Positions 8,013 to 14,013 of a stretch of 32,332 bases of DNA are shown here, piece by piece. Positions within the stretch are counted from its first letter, which is position 1. Every line of letters starts with the position of its first letter. The notes under the pieces were generated by a model, which was not told the origin of the DNA, ran no database searches, and saw only the letters and a list, made by a program, of their open reading frames with translations. The stretch is from NCBI GenBank assembly GCA_904501925.1, contig CAJGCO010000016.1:1-32332 (forward strand), in the 5' to 3' direction. This DNA is from an uncultured Alphaproteobacteria bacterium. GTDB lineage: Bacteria > Pseudomonadota > Alphaproteobacteria > RF32 > CAG-239. The translations under genes and the position numbers were made by a program.

Positions 8013-8040
8013 CATCTTGATTTTATTATCTTATTAATGA

Positions 8041-8171
8041 AATTAGTTCGAAGATTGTCTGGGGTAGGGCTTATTAGGTGCCTAATTTTCGAACTAGTTT
8101 AAGTGCTTGAAAATAAAAGAAAAAGTCGCCATTTCTGATGACTTTTGAACTCTGGCTGGGGTGGCTGGATT
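8041..8171. repeat. Composite cassette-boundary repeat, copy R4
   Basis: It has an inverted repeat TAGTTCGAA (8044-8052) / TTCGAACTA (8088-8096) with a loop unrelated to R2/R3, and a hairpin AAAAGTC (8121-8127) / GACTTTT (8140-8146). The TGGCTGG motif follows at the same relative position, but here it continues as a copy of the tRNA-Gln 3' end. It begins 28 bp after the methyltransferase stop codon. Confidence 0.75.
8153..8171. repeat. 19-bp direct copy of the tRNA-Gln 3' end (candidate attachment-site duplicate)
   Basis: TGGCTGGGGTGGCTGGATT at 8153-8171 is identical to 8331-8349, which encodes the CCA end, acceptor strand and part of the T arm of tRNA-Gln. Duplicated tRNA 3' ends are typical of sites used by tyrosine recombinases. 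No integrase is seen in the intervening 159 bp. Confidence 0.65.
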
Positions 8172-8300
8172 GGGTACTCCCGCTCAAAATTTCGCGGGTC
8201 CTCCTCGCGTCGTAGGGCTCGCGCTTCATTTTATTTACGCTTGCCAACTATCCGCTCCGAACCGTGTTGGTTCTCTCACAAGCACACACTACCCAATAAA

Positions 8301-8328
8301 AAAACTCTCCATAAAGGAGAGCTTTTTT
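8301..8328 (-). terminator. Intrinsic terminator of the tRNA-Gln gene
   Basis: CTCTCC (8305-8310) / GGAGAG (8316-8321) are flanked by A-runs and T-runs, so it works in either direction. It lies immediately 3' of tRNA-Gln on the minus strand. Confidence 0.75.
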
Positions 8329-8330
8329 AT

Positions 8331-8405
8331 TGGCTGGGGTGGCTGGATTCGAACCAACGAATGTCGGTACCAAAAACCGATGCCTTACCACTTGGCTACA
8401 CCCCA
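8331..8405 (-). tRNA. tRNA-Gln (anticodon TTG)
   Basis: On the minus strand the sequence begins TGGGGTGTAGCCAAGTGG and ends CACCCCAGCCA, with an encoded CCA. The acceptor stem TGGGGTG/CACCCCA is perfect. The anticodon stem TCGGT/ACCGA encloses the loop TTTTGGT with anticodon TTG. The T arm contains GGTTCGAATCC. Discriminator G fits glutamine tRNA. Length is 75 nt. Confidence 0.95.
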
Positions 8406-8718
8406 ACAACTTCAGTGTACTCACTCAACGTAAGCAAAAGTATTTATATGCCAAAAAAATATAAATGCAAGCATTTTTTTACCAAATGTTGAAAAAATAT
8501 TTTTATATAGAGTTTATTGTGTTTTTTTTGTTTGTAATCAGGTGTTTAATTTGTGAATATTTTTTATGTATATTGTTAAAAATATAAAAAAAACAAATAT
8601 AAGTATATTTTTTAGTGAATTTAGCAAATAAAGTAGCGCATAACTTTTAACATCTGTTTACAATTAAAAACAAAAAATATATTCAAAGAATATAAAAAAA
8701 ATAAAAGAAGAGGATAAA
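8406..8718. other. AT-rich intergenic region between tRNA-Gln and the MarC-family gene
   Basis: This 313-bp divergent gap is very AT-rich. It holds the tRNA promoter near its left end and, at 8656 onward, a weak TTTACA element that may serve the MarC-family gene. No gene is supported. Confidence 0.5.
8443..8470 (-). promoter_or_regulatory. Promoter for tRNA-Gln
   Basis: On the minus strand TTGCAT (8465-8470) and TATAAA (8443-8448) are 16 bp apart, ~38 bp upstream of the tRNA 5' end at 8405. Confidence 0.5.
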
Positions 8719-9324
8719 ATGTCATTTTTTACAGATTTTAATTTTCGTGAATTTATTAGTGCTTTTGTTGTATTACAAGCTATTATGGATGTTCCTGGTA
8801 ATATTCCAATTGTATTAAATATACAAAACAAAGGGATTCATATAAGCGCTAGACGAGCTGCATTATATTCTTTGTTGCTAATGGTGATATTTTTATATAC
8901 TGGCGAGGCTTTTTTACGATTATTTGGATTGGATATATCATCATTTGCAATAGCAGGTGCTCTGATAATATTTTTAATTAGTTTGGAAATGATATTGGAT
9001 GTAAATATATTTTGTGAGGGAACTGATATTTCAAATGATGCAACTATTATCCCAGTTGTTTTTCCTTTGTTTGTTGGAGCAGGAGTTTTAACAACTCTTT
9101 TGTCTCTTAGTTCTCAGTATAATGATATAAATATCTTATTGGCTTCTTTTGTGAATTGTATATTGATATATTTTGCAATTCGTATTTCTAGAGTTTTAAA
9201 AAAATATTTAAGTAAAACAACTCTATATGTGTTAAAGAAATCTTTTGGAATGATATTGTTGGCAATTTCTGTAAAACTATTTATTACAAATTTAACTGTG
9301 TTAATTCACCAGATTAATGCATAA
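8719..9324 (+). CDS. MarC family (UPF0056) integral membrane protein
   Basis: The protein has 201 residues and about six hydrophobic segments. The N-terminal region IMDVPGNIPIVLNIQ carries the D-x-x-G-N-x-P signature of MarC/UPF0056 proteins, and length agrees with the family (~200). A second PVVFPLFVGAGVLTTLLSL stretch matches the family's central P-L-x-x-G-P/A-G-x-x-T motif. ATG 8719 is preceded by AGAAGAGGATAAA, the same GAGG-type Shine-Dalgarno as the cysS leader and xseB. Family function is poorly defined; the original link to antibiotic resistance has not held up. It lies directly upstream of the cysS leader but is separated by its own spacer and promoter. Confidence 0.85.
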   Translation: MSFFTDFNFREFISAFVVLQAIMDVPGNIPIVLNIQNKGIHISARRAALYSLLLMVIFLYTGEAFLRLFGLDISSFAIAGALIIFLISLEMILDVNIFCEGTDISNDATIIPVVFPLFVGAGVLTTLLSLSSQYNDINILLASFVNCILIYFAIRISRVLKKYLSKTTLYVLKKSFGMILLAISVKLFITNLTVLIHQINA

Positions 9325-9392
9325 TTAATCTTTTAAAAACACATAGTTGAAAATATAAATTAAAGCATAAAATAAAAAGTTTATATTAGTTC

Positions 9393-9420
9393 TTGACAAT
9401 AACATAAAATAAAGTAACCT
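9393..9420 (+). promoter_or_regulatory. Promoter for the cysS leader transcript
   Basis: A perfect -35 TTGACA (9393-9398) is followed after 16 bp by TAACCT (9415-9420), a weak -10. Transcription would start near 9427, just ahead of the leader ORF. Confidence 0.55.
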
Positions 9421-9449
9421 TGTAAAGGTCTAATGAAAAAGAGGATAAA

Positions 9450-9494
9450 ATGTATATAGTAATTGAAAACATCTGCTGTTGTAAGAACTCCTAA
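9450..9494 (+). CDS. Cysteine leader peptide (14 aa) of the cysS attenuator
   Basis: A short frame, MYIVIENICCCKNS, starts at ATG 9450 after a good Shine-Dalgarno (GAGG at 9441-9444) and stops at TAA 9492-9494. Codons 9-11 are TGC TGT TGT, three consecutive cysteines at 9474-9482. The downstream gene is cysteinyl-tRNA synthetase. Three Cys codons in a 14-codon ORF are very unlikely by chance, and the position matches leader peptides of amino-acid attenuators. Low charged tRNA-Cys would stall ribosomes at these codons. The regulatory role is inferred from layout. Confidence 0.8.
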   Translation: MYIVIENICCCKNS

Positions 9495-9499
9495 GCCAC

Positions 9500-9547
9500 G
9501 CTGCCGGAGCTGTTTTCAGCTATGTATAAAAAAAGAATAAAGGCAGC
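9500..9547 (+). promoter_or_regulatory. Antiterminator/protector pairing region of the cysS attenuator
   Basis: GCTGCC (9500-9505) can pair with GGCAGC (9542-9547), which contains the 5' arm of the terminator, so the two structures exclude each other. A local hairpin AGCTG (9508-9512) / CAGCT (9517-9521) can form in between. A ribosome at the leader stop codon (9492-9494) would cover GCTGCC and allow termination. One stalled at the Cys codons would leave it free. Structure is by eye, with no energy calculation. Confidence 0.65.
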
Positions 9548-9566
9548 TTAAAAAGCTGCTTTTTTT
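9543..9566 (+). terminator. Intrinsic terminator in the cysS leader
   Basis: GCAGCTT (9543-9549) / AAGCTGC (9553-9559) is followed by seven T residues (9560-9566). It lies after the leader peptide and 25 bp before cysS, so it must be bypassed for cysS expression from the leader promoter. Confidence 0.85.
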
Positions 9567-9591
9567 AACTTAAAAATATGAGGAAAATGAA

Positions 9592-11013
9592 ATGAGTGTA
9601 TATTTATTTAATACTAAAACCCGTAGCAAAGAAGAGTTTAAACCATTAAATGAAAAAGAGGTTACAATGTATTGCTGTGGGCCAACGGTATATTCATATG
9701 CACACATTGGAAATCTTCGTACATATATATTTGAGGATTTAATTGCAAATGTTTTACGTCTAGCAGGTTATAAAGTAAAACATGTTATGAACGTTACCGA
9801 CGTAGGTCATTTAACTAGTGATGGTGACGAAGGCGAAGATAAAATGATGTTGGCTGCAGAGCGTGAGCAAAAAAGTGTAATGGAAATTGCTCGCCATTAT
9901 GAAGATACATTTTTTCGCCACACATCAGAATTAAAATTAAGACGTCCAACAATAGTATGCCGTGCAACTGAACATATTAAAGATATGATAGATTTTGTTA
10001 AAGATTTAGAAGATAAAGGATTTGCTTATTTTTCTAATGGTAATGTATATTTTGATACAGCAAAATTTCCTAAATATGGTTGCTTATCAGGTCAATGCCG
10101 TGATGATTTAAAACACGGTGCAAGAACAGAACAAGATGAAAATAAACGCAATCCTTCAGACTTTGTATTATGGTTTACTTCATCAAAATTTGAAAATCAG
10201 ATATTACAATGGGAAAGCCCATGGGGGAGGGGATATCCAGGTTGGCACATTGAATGCTCTGCAATGTCTACAAAATATTTAGGTGAACAAATTGATATTC
10301 ACTGTGGTGGTATTGACCATATTCCAGTTCACCATGAAAACGAAATAGCTCAAAGTGAAGCTCGATTAGGACATGAGTGGGTTAATTTTTGGGTTCATAT
10401 GGAGTTTTTAAATACTAAAGCCGGAAAAATGAGTAAATCAACAGGTGGTAAAACAACTATAGATACACTAAAAGAAATTGGATATACTCCAATGCACTAT
10501 AAATATTTTACACTTACATCTCATTATCGTAGCTCCGCAGTATTTTCTGAAGAAGCAATGGATGGAGCTAAAAAGGCTTATGAAAATTTATGTGACTATG
10601 TTGCAACATTTAAGGCTGAAGCTAAAAATAGTGTTTTAACTCAAGACGAAATTGCTCTATTGGATCAATTAAAAACAGAATTTAATAATTATCTATTTGA
10701 TGATATTAAAACACCTCTTGCTATTTCTCATATTTTTGGTGTTGCAAAAGACAATAAGAAGAGTGCTAAGTTACGTTTGGAATATTTAATGCATGTTGAT
10801 AGTGTATTTAATTTAGAATTGTCAAATGTTGAAGCTAAAAAAGAAGAAGGTATTGAAATTACACCAGAAATAGCTCAATTATTAGAGCAAAGAAAAGAAG
10901 CAAGGGCTCAAAAAGATTGGGCAAAATCAGATGAAATTCGTGATAAATTAGCATCATTGGGTGTAGGTGTTAAAGATTTACCAAATAAAGAAATAGAATT
11001 AATTAGATTATAA
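9592..11013 (+). CDS. cysS: Cysteinyl-tRNA synthetase
   Basis: A 473-residue class I aminoacyl-tRNA synthetase that charges tRNA-Cys with cysteine in the cytoplasm. The HIGH-type motif is HIGN at 38-41 and KMSKS is at 279-283. Zinc/cysteine-binding elements are visible: the MYCCGPTVY segment (C28/C29), GWHIECSAMS, and CGGIDHIPVHHENE. Length agrees with the family. ATG 9592 follows GAGGAAAATGAA. It is first in an apparent cysS-xseB-ispA operon, with an 11-bp gap to xseB. Its leader contains a Cys-rich peptide and terminator, which suggests control by charged tRNA-Cys supply. Confidence 0.97.
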   Translation: MSVYLFNTKTRSKEEFKPLNEKEVTMYCCGPTVYSYAHIGNLRTYIFEDLIANVLRLAGYKVKHVMNVTDVGHLTSDGDEGEDKMMLAAEREQKSVMEIARHYEDTFFRHTSELKLRRPTIVCRATEHIKDMIDFVKDLEDKGFAYFSNGNVYFDTAKFPKYGCLSGQCRDDLKHGARTEQDENKRNPSDFVLWFTSSKFENQILQWESPWGRGYPGWHIECSAMSTKYLGEQIDIHCGGIDHIPVHHENEIAQSEARLGHEWVNFWVHMEFLNTKAGKMSKSTGGKTTIDTLKEIGYTPMHYKYFTLTSHYRSSAVFSEEAMDGAKKAYENLCDYVATFKAEAKNSVLTQDEIALLDQLKTEFNNYLFDDIKTPLAISHIFGVAKDNKKSAKLRLEYLMHVDSVFNLELSNVEAKKEEGIEITPEIAQLLEQRKEARAQKDWAKSDEIRDKLASLGVGVKDLPNKEIELIRL

Positions 11014-11024
11014 GAGGATATAAA

Positions 11025-11276
11025 ATGGATAATCAAATAGATAATATTGAAAATTTAAGTTTTGAAGAAGCTTTATTGGAATTAGAAAATATTGTAAGAG
11101 AGTTAGAAAGTGGACGTATTAAACTAGATGATGCCATAAGCTGTTATGAAAAAGCTGTTACGTTAAAAAAACTTTGTCAGGAAAAGTTACAAGCAGCAAC
11201 ATTAAAGGTTGAAAAAATTGAAATTTCTAAAGATGGAGTTATGAGTACAACACCACTAGATAATGTAGAAGTATAA
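11025..11276 (+). CDS. xseB: Exodeoxyribonuclease VII small subunit
   Basis: An 83-residue acidic helical protein with the XseB signature: LSFEEALLELENIVRELESG followed by the short helix LDDAISCYEKAVTLKKLCQEKL. It binds the large subunit XseA to form the single-strand-specific exonuclease VII; xseA is not in this window. ATG 11025 has an AGAGGA Shine-Dalgarno. Its position just before ispA is the common bacterial arrangement and suggests cotranscription from the cysS leader. Confidence 0.93.
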   Translation: MDNQIDNIENLSFEEALLELENIVRELESGRIKLDDAISCYEKAVTLKKLCQEKLQAATLKVEKIEISKDGVMSTTPLDNVEV

Positions 11277-11305
11277 AACTATAAAAACTAGCAAGGAGGA
11301 CTATT

Positions 11306-12199
11306 ATGAGTGATATAAGAGAAGTATTGTTAAATTATTCAAATAAATTTAATCAAGATATTGAAAAGTATATTCCTCAAATAGATTCTCCTCAATATAG
11401 AGCTGTAAATGCAATGCGTTACAGCTTATTGAATGGTGGAAAACGTTTACGTCCTTTTTTGTTACATGAAACAGCATCTTTATTTGATGTAGATTATAAT
11501 ACAGCGCTACCAGTAGCCGTAGCTTTAGAAATGATACATACTTATTCTCTTATACATGATGATTTACCAGCAATGGATAATGATGACATGAGAAGAGGTA
11601 AACCTACCTGTCACAAAGCATACGACGAAGCTACAGCTATTTTAGCAGGAGATGGTTTGTTGACATATGCTTTTGAAGTAATATCAACATCCTCCCTTAT
11701 AGATTCTAAAAAAGTTGAGCTAATAACCTTATTGTCACAATATTCGGGGGCTTTCAATGGGATGATTGCAGGACAAGTACTTGATATGTATACGGATAAG
11801 AATGAAATAACATCAAATCAAGAAGATATTATAAAACAAACACAAGCATTAAAAACAGGCTGTTTGTTACGTTATCCTTGTATTGCAGGTGCAATATTGG
11901 GCGATTCTAGCAAAGAAGAACGCGAAATATTAAATACTTTTGCTAAAAATATAGGTATAGCTTTTCAAATAACAGATGATATTTTAGATGTTGAAGGAGA
12001 TGAAAAAGTTGTAGGGAAAACCTTGAAAAAAGACAAAGCTCAGCATAAATTAAATTTTGTCAGTATTTATGGGGTAGAAAAAGCAAGAGAAAAAGCAACG
12101 AGTCTTATTACTGAAGCTATAGACTTGCTTAATATATTTGGAAGTAAGGCTGAAAATATGAAAAGTTTGTCAAGATATTTTTTAACAAGAAAATATTAA
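11306..12199 (+). CDS. ispA: Farnesyl diphosphate synthase (polyprenyl synthetase family)
   Basis: A 297-residue trans-prenyltransferase. The first aspartate-rich motif is DDLPAMD at 85-91 and the second is DDILD at 224-228. GGKRLRP near the N-terminus binds isopentenyl diphosphate. It makes C15 (possibly C10-C15) prenyl diphosphate for undecaprenyl phosphate and quinone synthesis. AAGGAGG lies upstream of ATG 11306. dxs often follows ispA in proteobacteria, but here the next gene is an unrelated small protein with its own promoter. Confidence 0.93.
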   Translation: MSDIREVLLNYSNKFNQDIEKYIPQIDSPQYRAVNAMRYSLLNGGKRLRPFLLHETASLFDVDYNTALPVAVALEMIHTYSLIHDDLPAMDNDDMRRGKPTCHKAYDEATAILAGDGLLTYAFEVISTSSLIDSKKVELITLLSQYSGAFNGMIAGQVLDMYTDKNEITSNQEDIIKQTQALKTGCLLRYPCIAGAILGDSSKEEREILNTFAKNIGIAFQITDDILDVEGDEKVVGKTLKKDKAQHKLNFVSIYGVEKAREKATSLITEAIDLLNIFGSKAENMKSLSRYFLTRKY

Positions 12200-12227
12200 A
12201 ATATGACAAAAATGTTACAAAAAACTC

Positions 12228-12256
12228 TTGCGTAAGCGATAAAAATATGATATACT
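12228..12256 (+). promoter_or_regulatory. Strong sigma-70-type promoter
   Basis: TTGCGT (12228-12233), a 17-bp spacer and TATACT (12251-12256) lie 41 bp upstream of the ATG at 12298. Confidence 0.7.
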
Positions 12257-12297
12257 CCAAGTATAAACAAAACAAATTATTATAGGAGGAGAGAGCC

Positions 12298-12705
12298 ATG
12301 ACTAATAAAGGAGATAAAAGAGAGCGCGTCAATGGAAAAGAATTTGAGAAGGCGTTGAATAATTGCCAAACCTCAGAGGAAATATTTGAATTATTAGGAA
12401 AAACATTAGGCGCTGAGAGTATGAAAGACGGGGTAAAAAATATGAGTAATCAGCCTTCAATTGTCAATTTATTAGTTAAAAAAGCTGAATTGCGTATAAA
12501 AAATAATTTAGATTTTCCTCCTCAATGTTGTATGGATATGGCTGTTGCTAAATATTGTAAATTAACCGGAGGTAGTGTCGAGAAATTTAAAGTTAAAAAT
12601 AATGAGTATGCAGATGGGCTTTCCAATAGTGTTCATAATGATAAGCAAAATTCATTAAGTGCAGCAGATATCCTCAAAAATAAAATATCTGAGATAAAAA
12701 GGTAA
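12298..12705 (+). CDS. Hypothetical small soluble protein
   Basis: A 135-residue, charged, mostly helical protein with no signal peptide or membrane segment. Residues ~15-60 (EFEKALNNCQTSEEIFELLG) look like a regulatory-type helical hairpin, and residues ~72-92 contain FPPQCCMDMAVAKYC with three cysteines. I do not recognise a family. The gene is well founded: it has a consensus promoter (12228-12256), an AGGAGG Shine-Dalgarno before ATG 12298 and a terminator just after it, so it is a monocistronic unit. Confidence 0.7.
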   Translation: MTNKGDKRERVNGKEFEKALNNCQTSEEIFELLGKTLGAESMKDGVKNMSNQPSIVNLLVKKAELRIKNNLDFPPQCCMDMAVAKYCKLTGGSVEKFKVKNNEYADGLSNSVHNDKQNSLSAADILKNKISEIKR

Positions 12706-12734
12706 TCTTAAAAATAAATTTATTACACACCAAA

Positions 12735-12769
12735 AAAAACACCCCAATTCTCTCCCTCGGGGTGTTTTT
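12735..12769. terminator. Bidirectional intrinsic terminator
   Basis: AAAAACACCCC (12735-12745) / GGGGTGTTTTT (12759-12769) form a perfect 11-bp stem with A and T flanks. It separates the convergent genes ending at 12705 and 12784. Confidence 0.85.
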
Positions 12770-12783
12770 TTTCATGTATCAAA

Positions 12784-13371
12784 TTATTCAATACAACAAT
12801 CTACAGCTTTTCTAACAAAAGCTTTCATTTTAGAAAAAGCTGTTTGAGGCTCGCTTGAAGTTACTTCTTCTTTCTTTTCTTCAACAGAGGGTGCTAGGTT
12901 GATTTTTTCGCTAATCTTTTTTACATCTTCGACACTATCTTCAATCCATTTCACATCTTCGATATTTAGCATATTCATATTCAATCCCCAGAATAAGCAA
13001 TATAAATCATATGCTTTGTTAAATAAATCGTAAGCTTGTTCTTTGTTTCCTAAAGACTGTTGTTTTGTTCCAACTTCCATTAAACGCATAGAAGAAGCAA
13101 GTAAATGTTTGGAGATGCACCAAACTTCTCCTTCATAAGAAGGAATGATTTTTAACATAAGTTTTTTTCTTGTTTCACGAACTTCTTCAATTAAGTCATA
13201 GAAAGAATTTTTACCAGTTTTAGCACCTGAAAAAACAAGATGTTCTTCTATAGAAATCAAGTTCATAATAGCAATAGTTAAATCTTGATCTGAAGATAAA
13301 TCTTTAGGATTAACCTTTTTAGATGCATCAATTCTTTCAACAAATTCTTTTACATTTTCTGCTTTTTTCAT
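12784..13371 (-). CDS. Conserved hypothetical protein (helical, 195 aa)
   Basis: Predicted cytoplasmic, all-helical. The central segment has SIEEHLVFSGAKTGKNSFYDL, then EVRETRKKLML and YEGEVWCISKHLLASSMRLMEV, and then a YDLFNKAYDLYCLFWGLN pattern resembling a small helical repeat. I associate similar sequences with uncharacterised proteins from Patescibacteria/CPR and other small-genome bacteria, but this is memory and was not checked. AGGAG precedes the start at 13371. It follows the membrane protein gene at 13387-13914 after only 15 bp, so the two are probably cotranscribed and may work together. Confidence 0.75.
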   Translation of the reverse strand: MKKAENVKEFVERIDASKKVNPKDLSSDQDLTIAIMNLISIEEHLVFSGAKTGKNSFYDLIEEVRETRKKLMLKIIPSYEGEVWCISKHLLASSMRLMEVGTKQQSLGNKEQAYDLFNKAYDLYCLFWGLNMNMLNIEDVKWIEDSVEDVKKISEKINLAPSVEEKKEEVTSSEPQTAFSKMKAFVRKAVDCCIE

Positions 13372-13386
13372 CTTAAAAAACTCCTA

Positions 13387-13914
13387 TTAAAAACCACTTA
13401 AATCAGGTGAGCATAACTCAACACATGAAAAAATCCAAGAAACAAATAATAAAGCAACAACAGGAACGGCTACTTTTTCAAAAGGAAAGTGAGCATGGCC
13501 GCCGTTTTTTTTCTTCATCCATTGGTAGAATTCTGATGAATAGTGGAGAACTAGAGCACCACAAATTGTAGCAAATAAAAAAGGATCGATCCAAAAAACA
13601 AATATAGCCTTAGGTGAGTATGAAAGTTGAGAAATATAAACAAATAAAATCATTAAAACAGATAAACTTAAAACAATAAAATCTCTACCCTTGAAGTTCC
13701 ATCCTTTTTTATCCATCCATTTTAGTGTCCAATACCCCATTAATAATAAAAATGCTCCAGCCCAAACACCAACAACACCATCGTCAACTCCCATTTTGCG
13801 AGCGATACCTAAAGATGCTCCAACAGCAACAGTGCAAACAGCACAAGCAGGATTTGCAAAAGATTTTTGAATAAAAAACAACATAGACAATAAAAAAGTA
13901 CTCAAAAACTTCAT
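13387..13914 (-). CDS. Conserved membrane protein with N-terminal CxxC motif
   Basis: About 175 residues. I choose the second methionine (13914) because GGAG lies 6-8 nt upstream of it; an in-frame ATG at 13926 has no Shine-Dalgarno. A signal-like segment ends near SFANPA and is followed at once by C-A-V-C, then VAVGASLGIARKMGVDDGVVGVW. About four more hydrophobic segments follow, with KKNGGHAHFPFEK as a loop and two late cysteines (SCVELC). CxxC next to the membrane could bind metal or be redox-active, but no function is known to me. It is first in a two-gene operon with the 195-aa helical protein. Confidence 0.75.
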   Translation of the reverse strand: MKFLSTFLLSMLFFIQKSFANPACAVCTVAVGASLGIARKMGVDDGVVGVWAGAFLLLMGYWTLKWMDKKGWNFKGRDFIVLSLSVLMILFVYISQLSYSPKAIFVFWIDPFLFATICGALVLHYSSEFYQWMKKKNGGHAHFPFEKVAVPVVALLFVSWIFSCVELCSPDLSGF

Positions 13915-13950
13915 AAAATACTCCATTTTTTCATTAAAACACTACGAAAA

Positions 13951-13978
13951 AGTATCTAATATATAATAGCAAAGTCAA
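13951..13978 (-). promoter_or_regulatory. Promoter for the CxxC membrane protein operon
   Basis: On the minus strand TTGACT (13973-13978) and GATACT (13951-13956) are separated by 16 bp, ~37 bp upstream of the preferred start. Confidence 0.55.
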
Positions 13979-14013
13979 ATAAATTTTAGGAGTTATACAA
14001 GATAATAAAGTAT

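Larger units (their letters stand above)
8013..8330. other. Gap with R4, tRNA 3'-end copy, GC-rich spacer and tRNA terminator
   Basis: No gene is supported here. Bases 8172-8290 are markedly richer in G+C than the surroundings and contain an inverted repeat CCCGC / GCGGG around 8180-8198. Open frames crossing this stretch are translations of the tRNA and its copy and do not look like proteins. Confidence 0.6.

Noticed and set aside
8145..8492. Two plus-strand reading frames (8145-8492 and 8161-8433) across the tRNA-Gln locus
   Set aside because: They are translations of the antisense strand of tRNA-Gln and of its 3'-end copy; phrases such as LGWLDSNQR are well-known artefacts of this kind.
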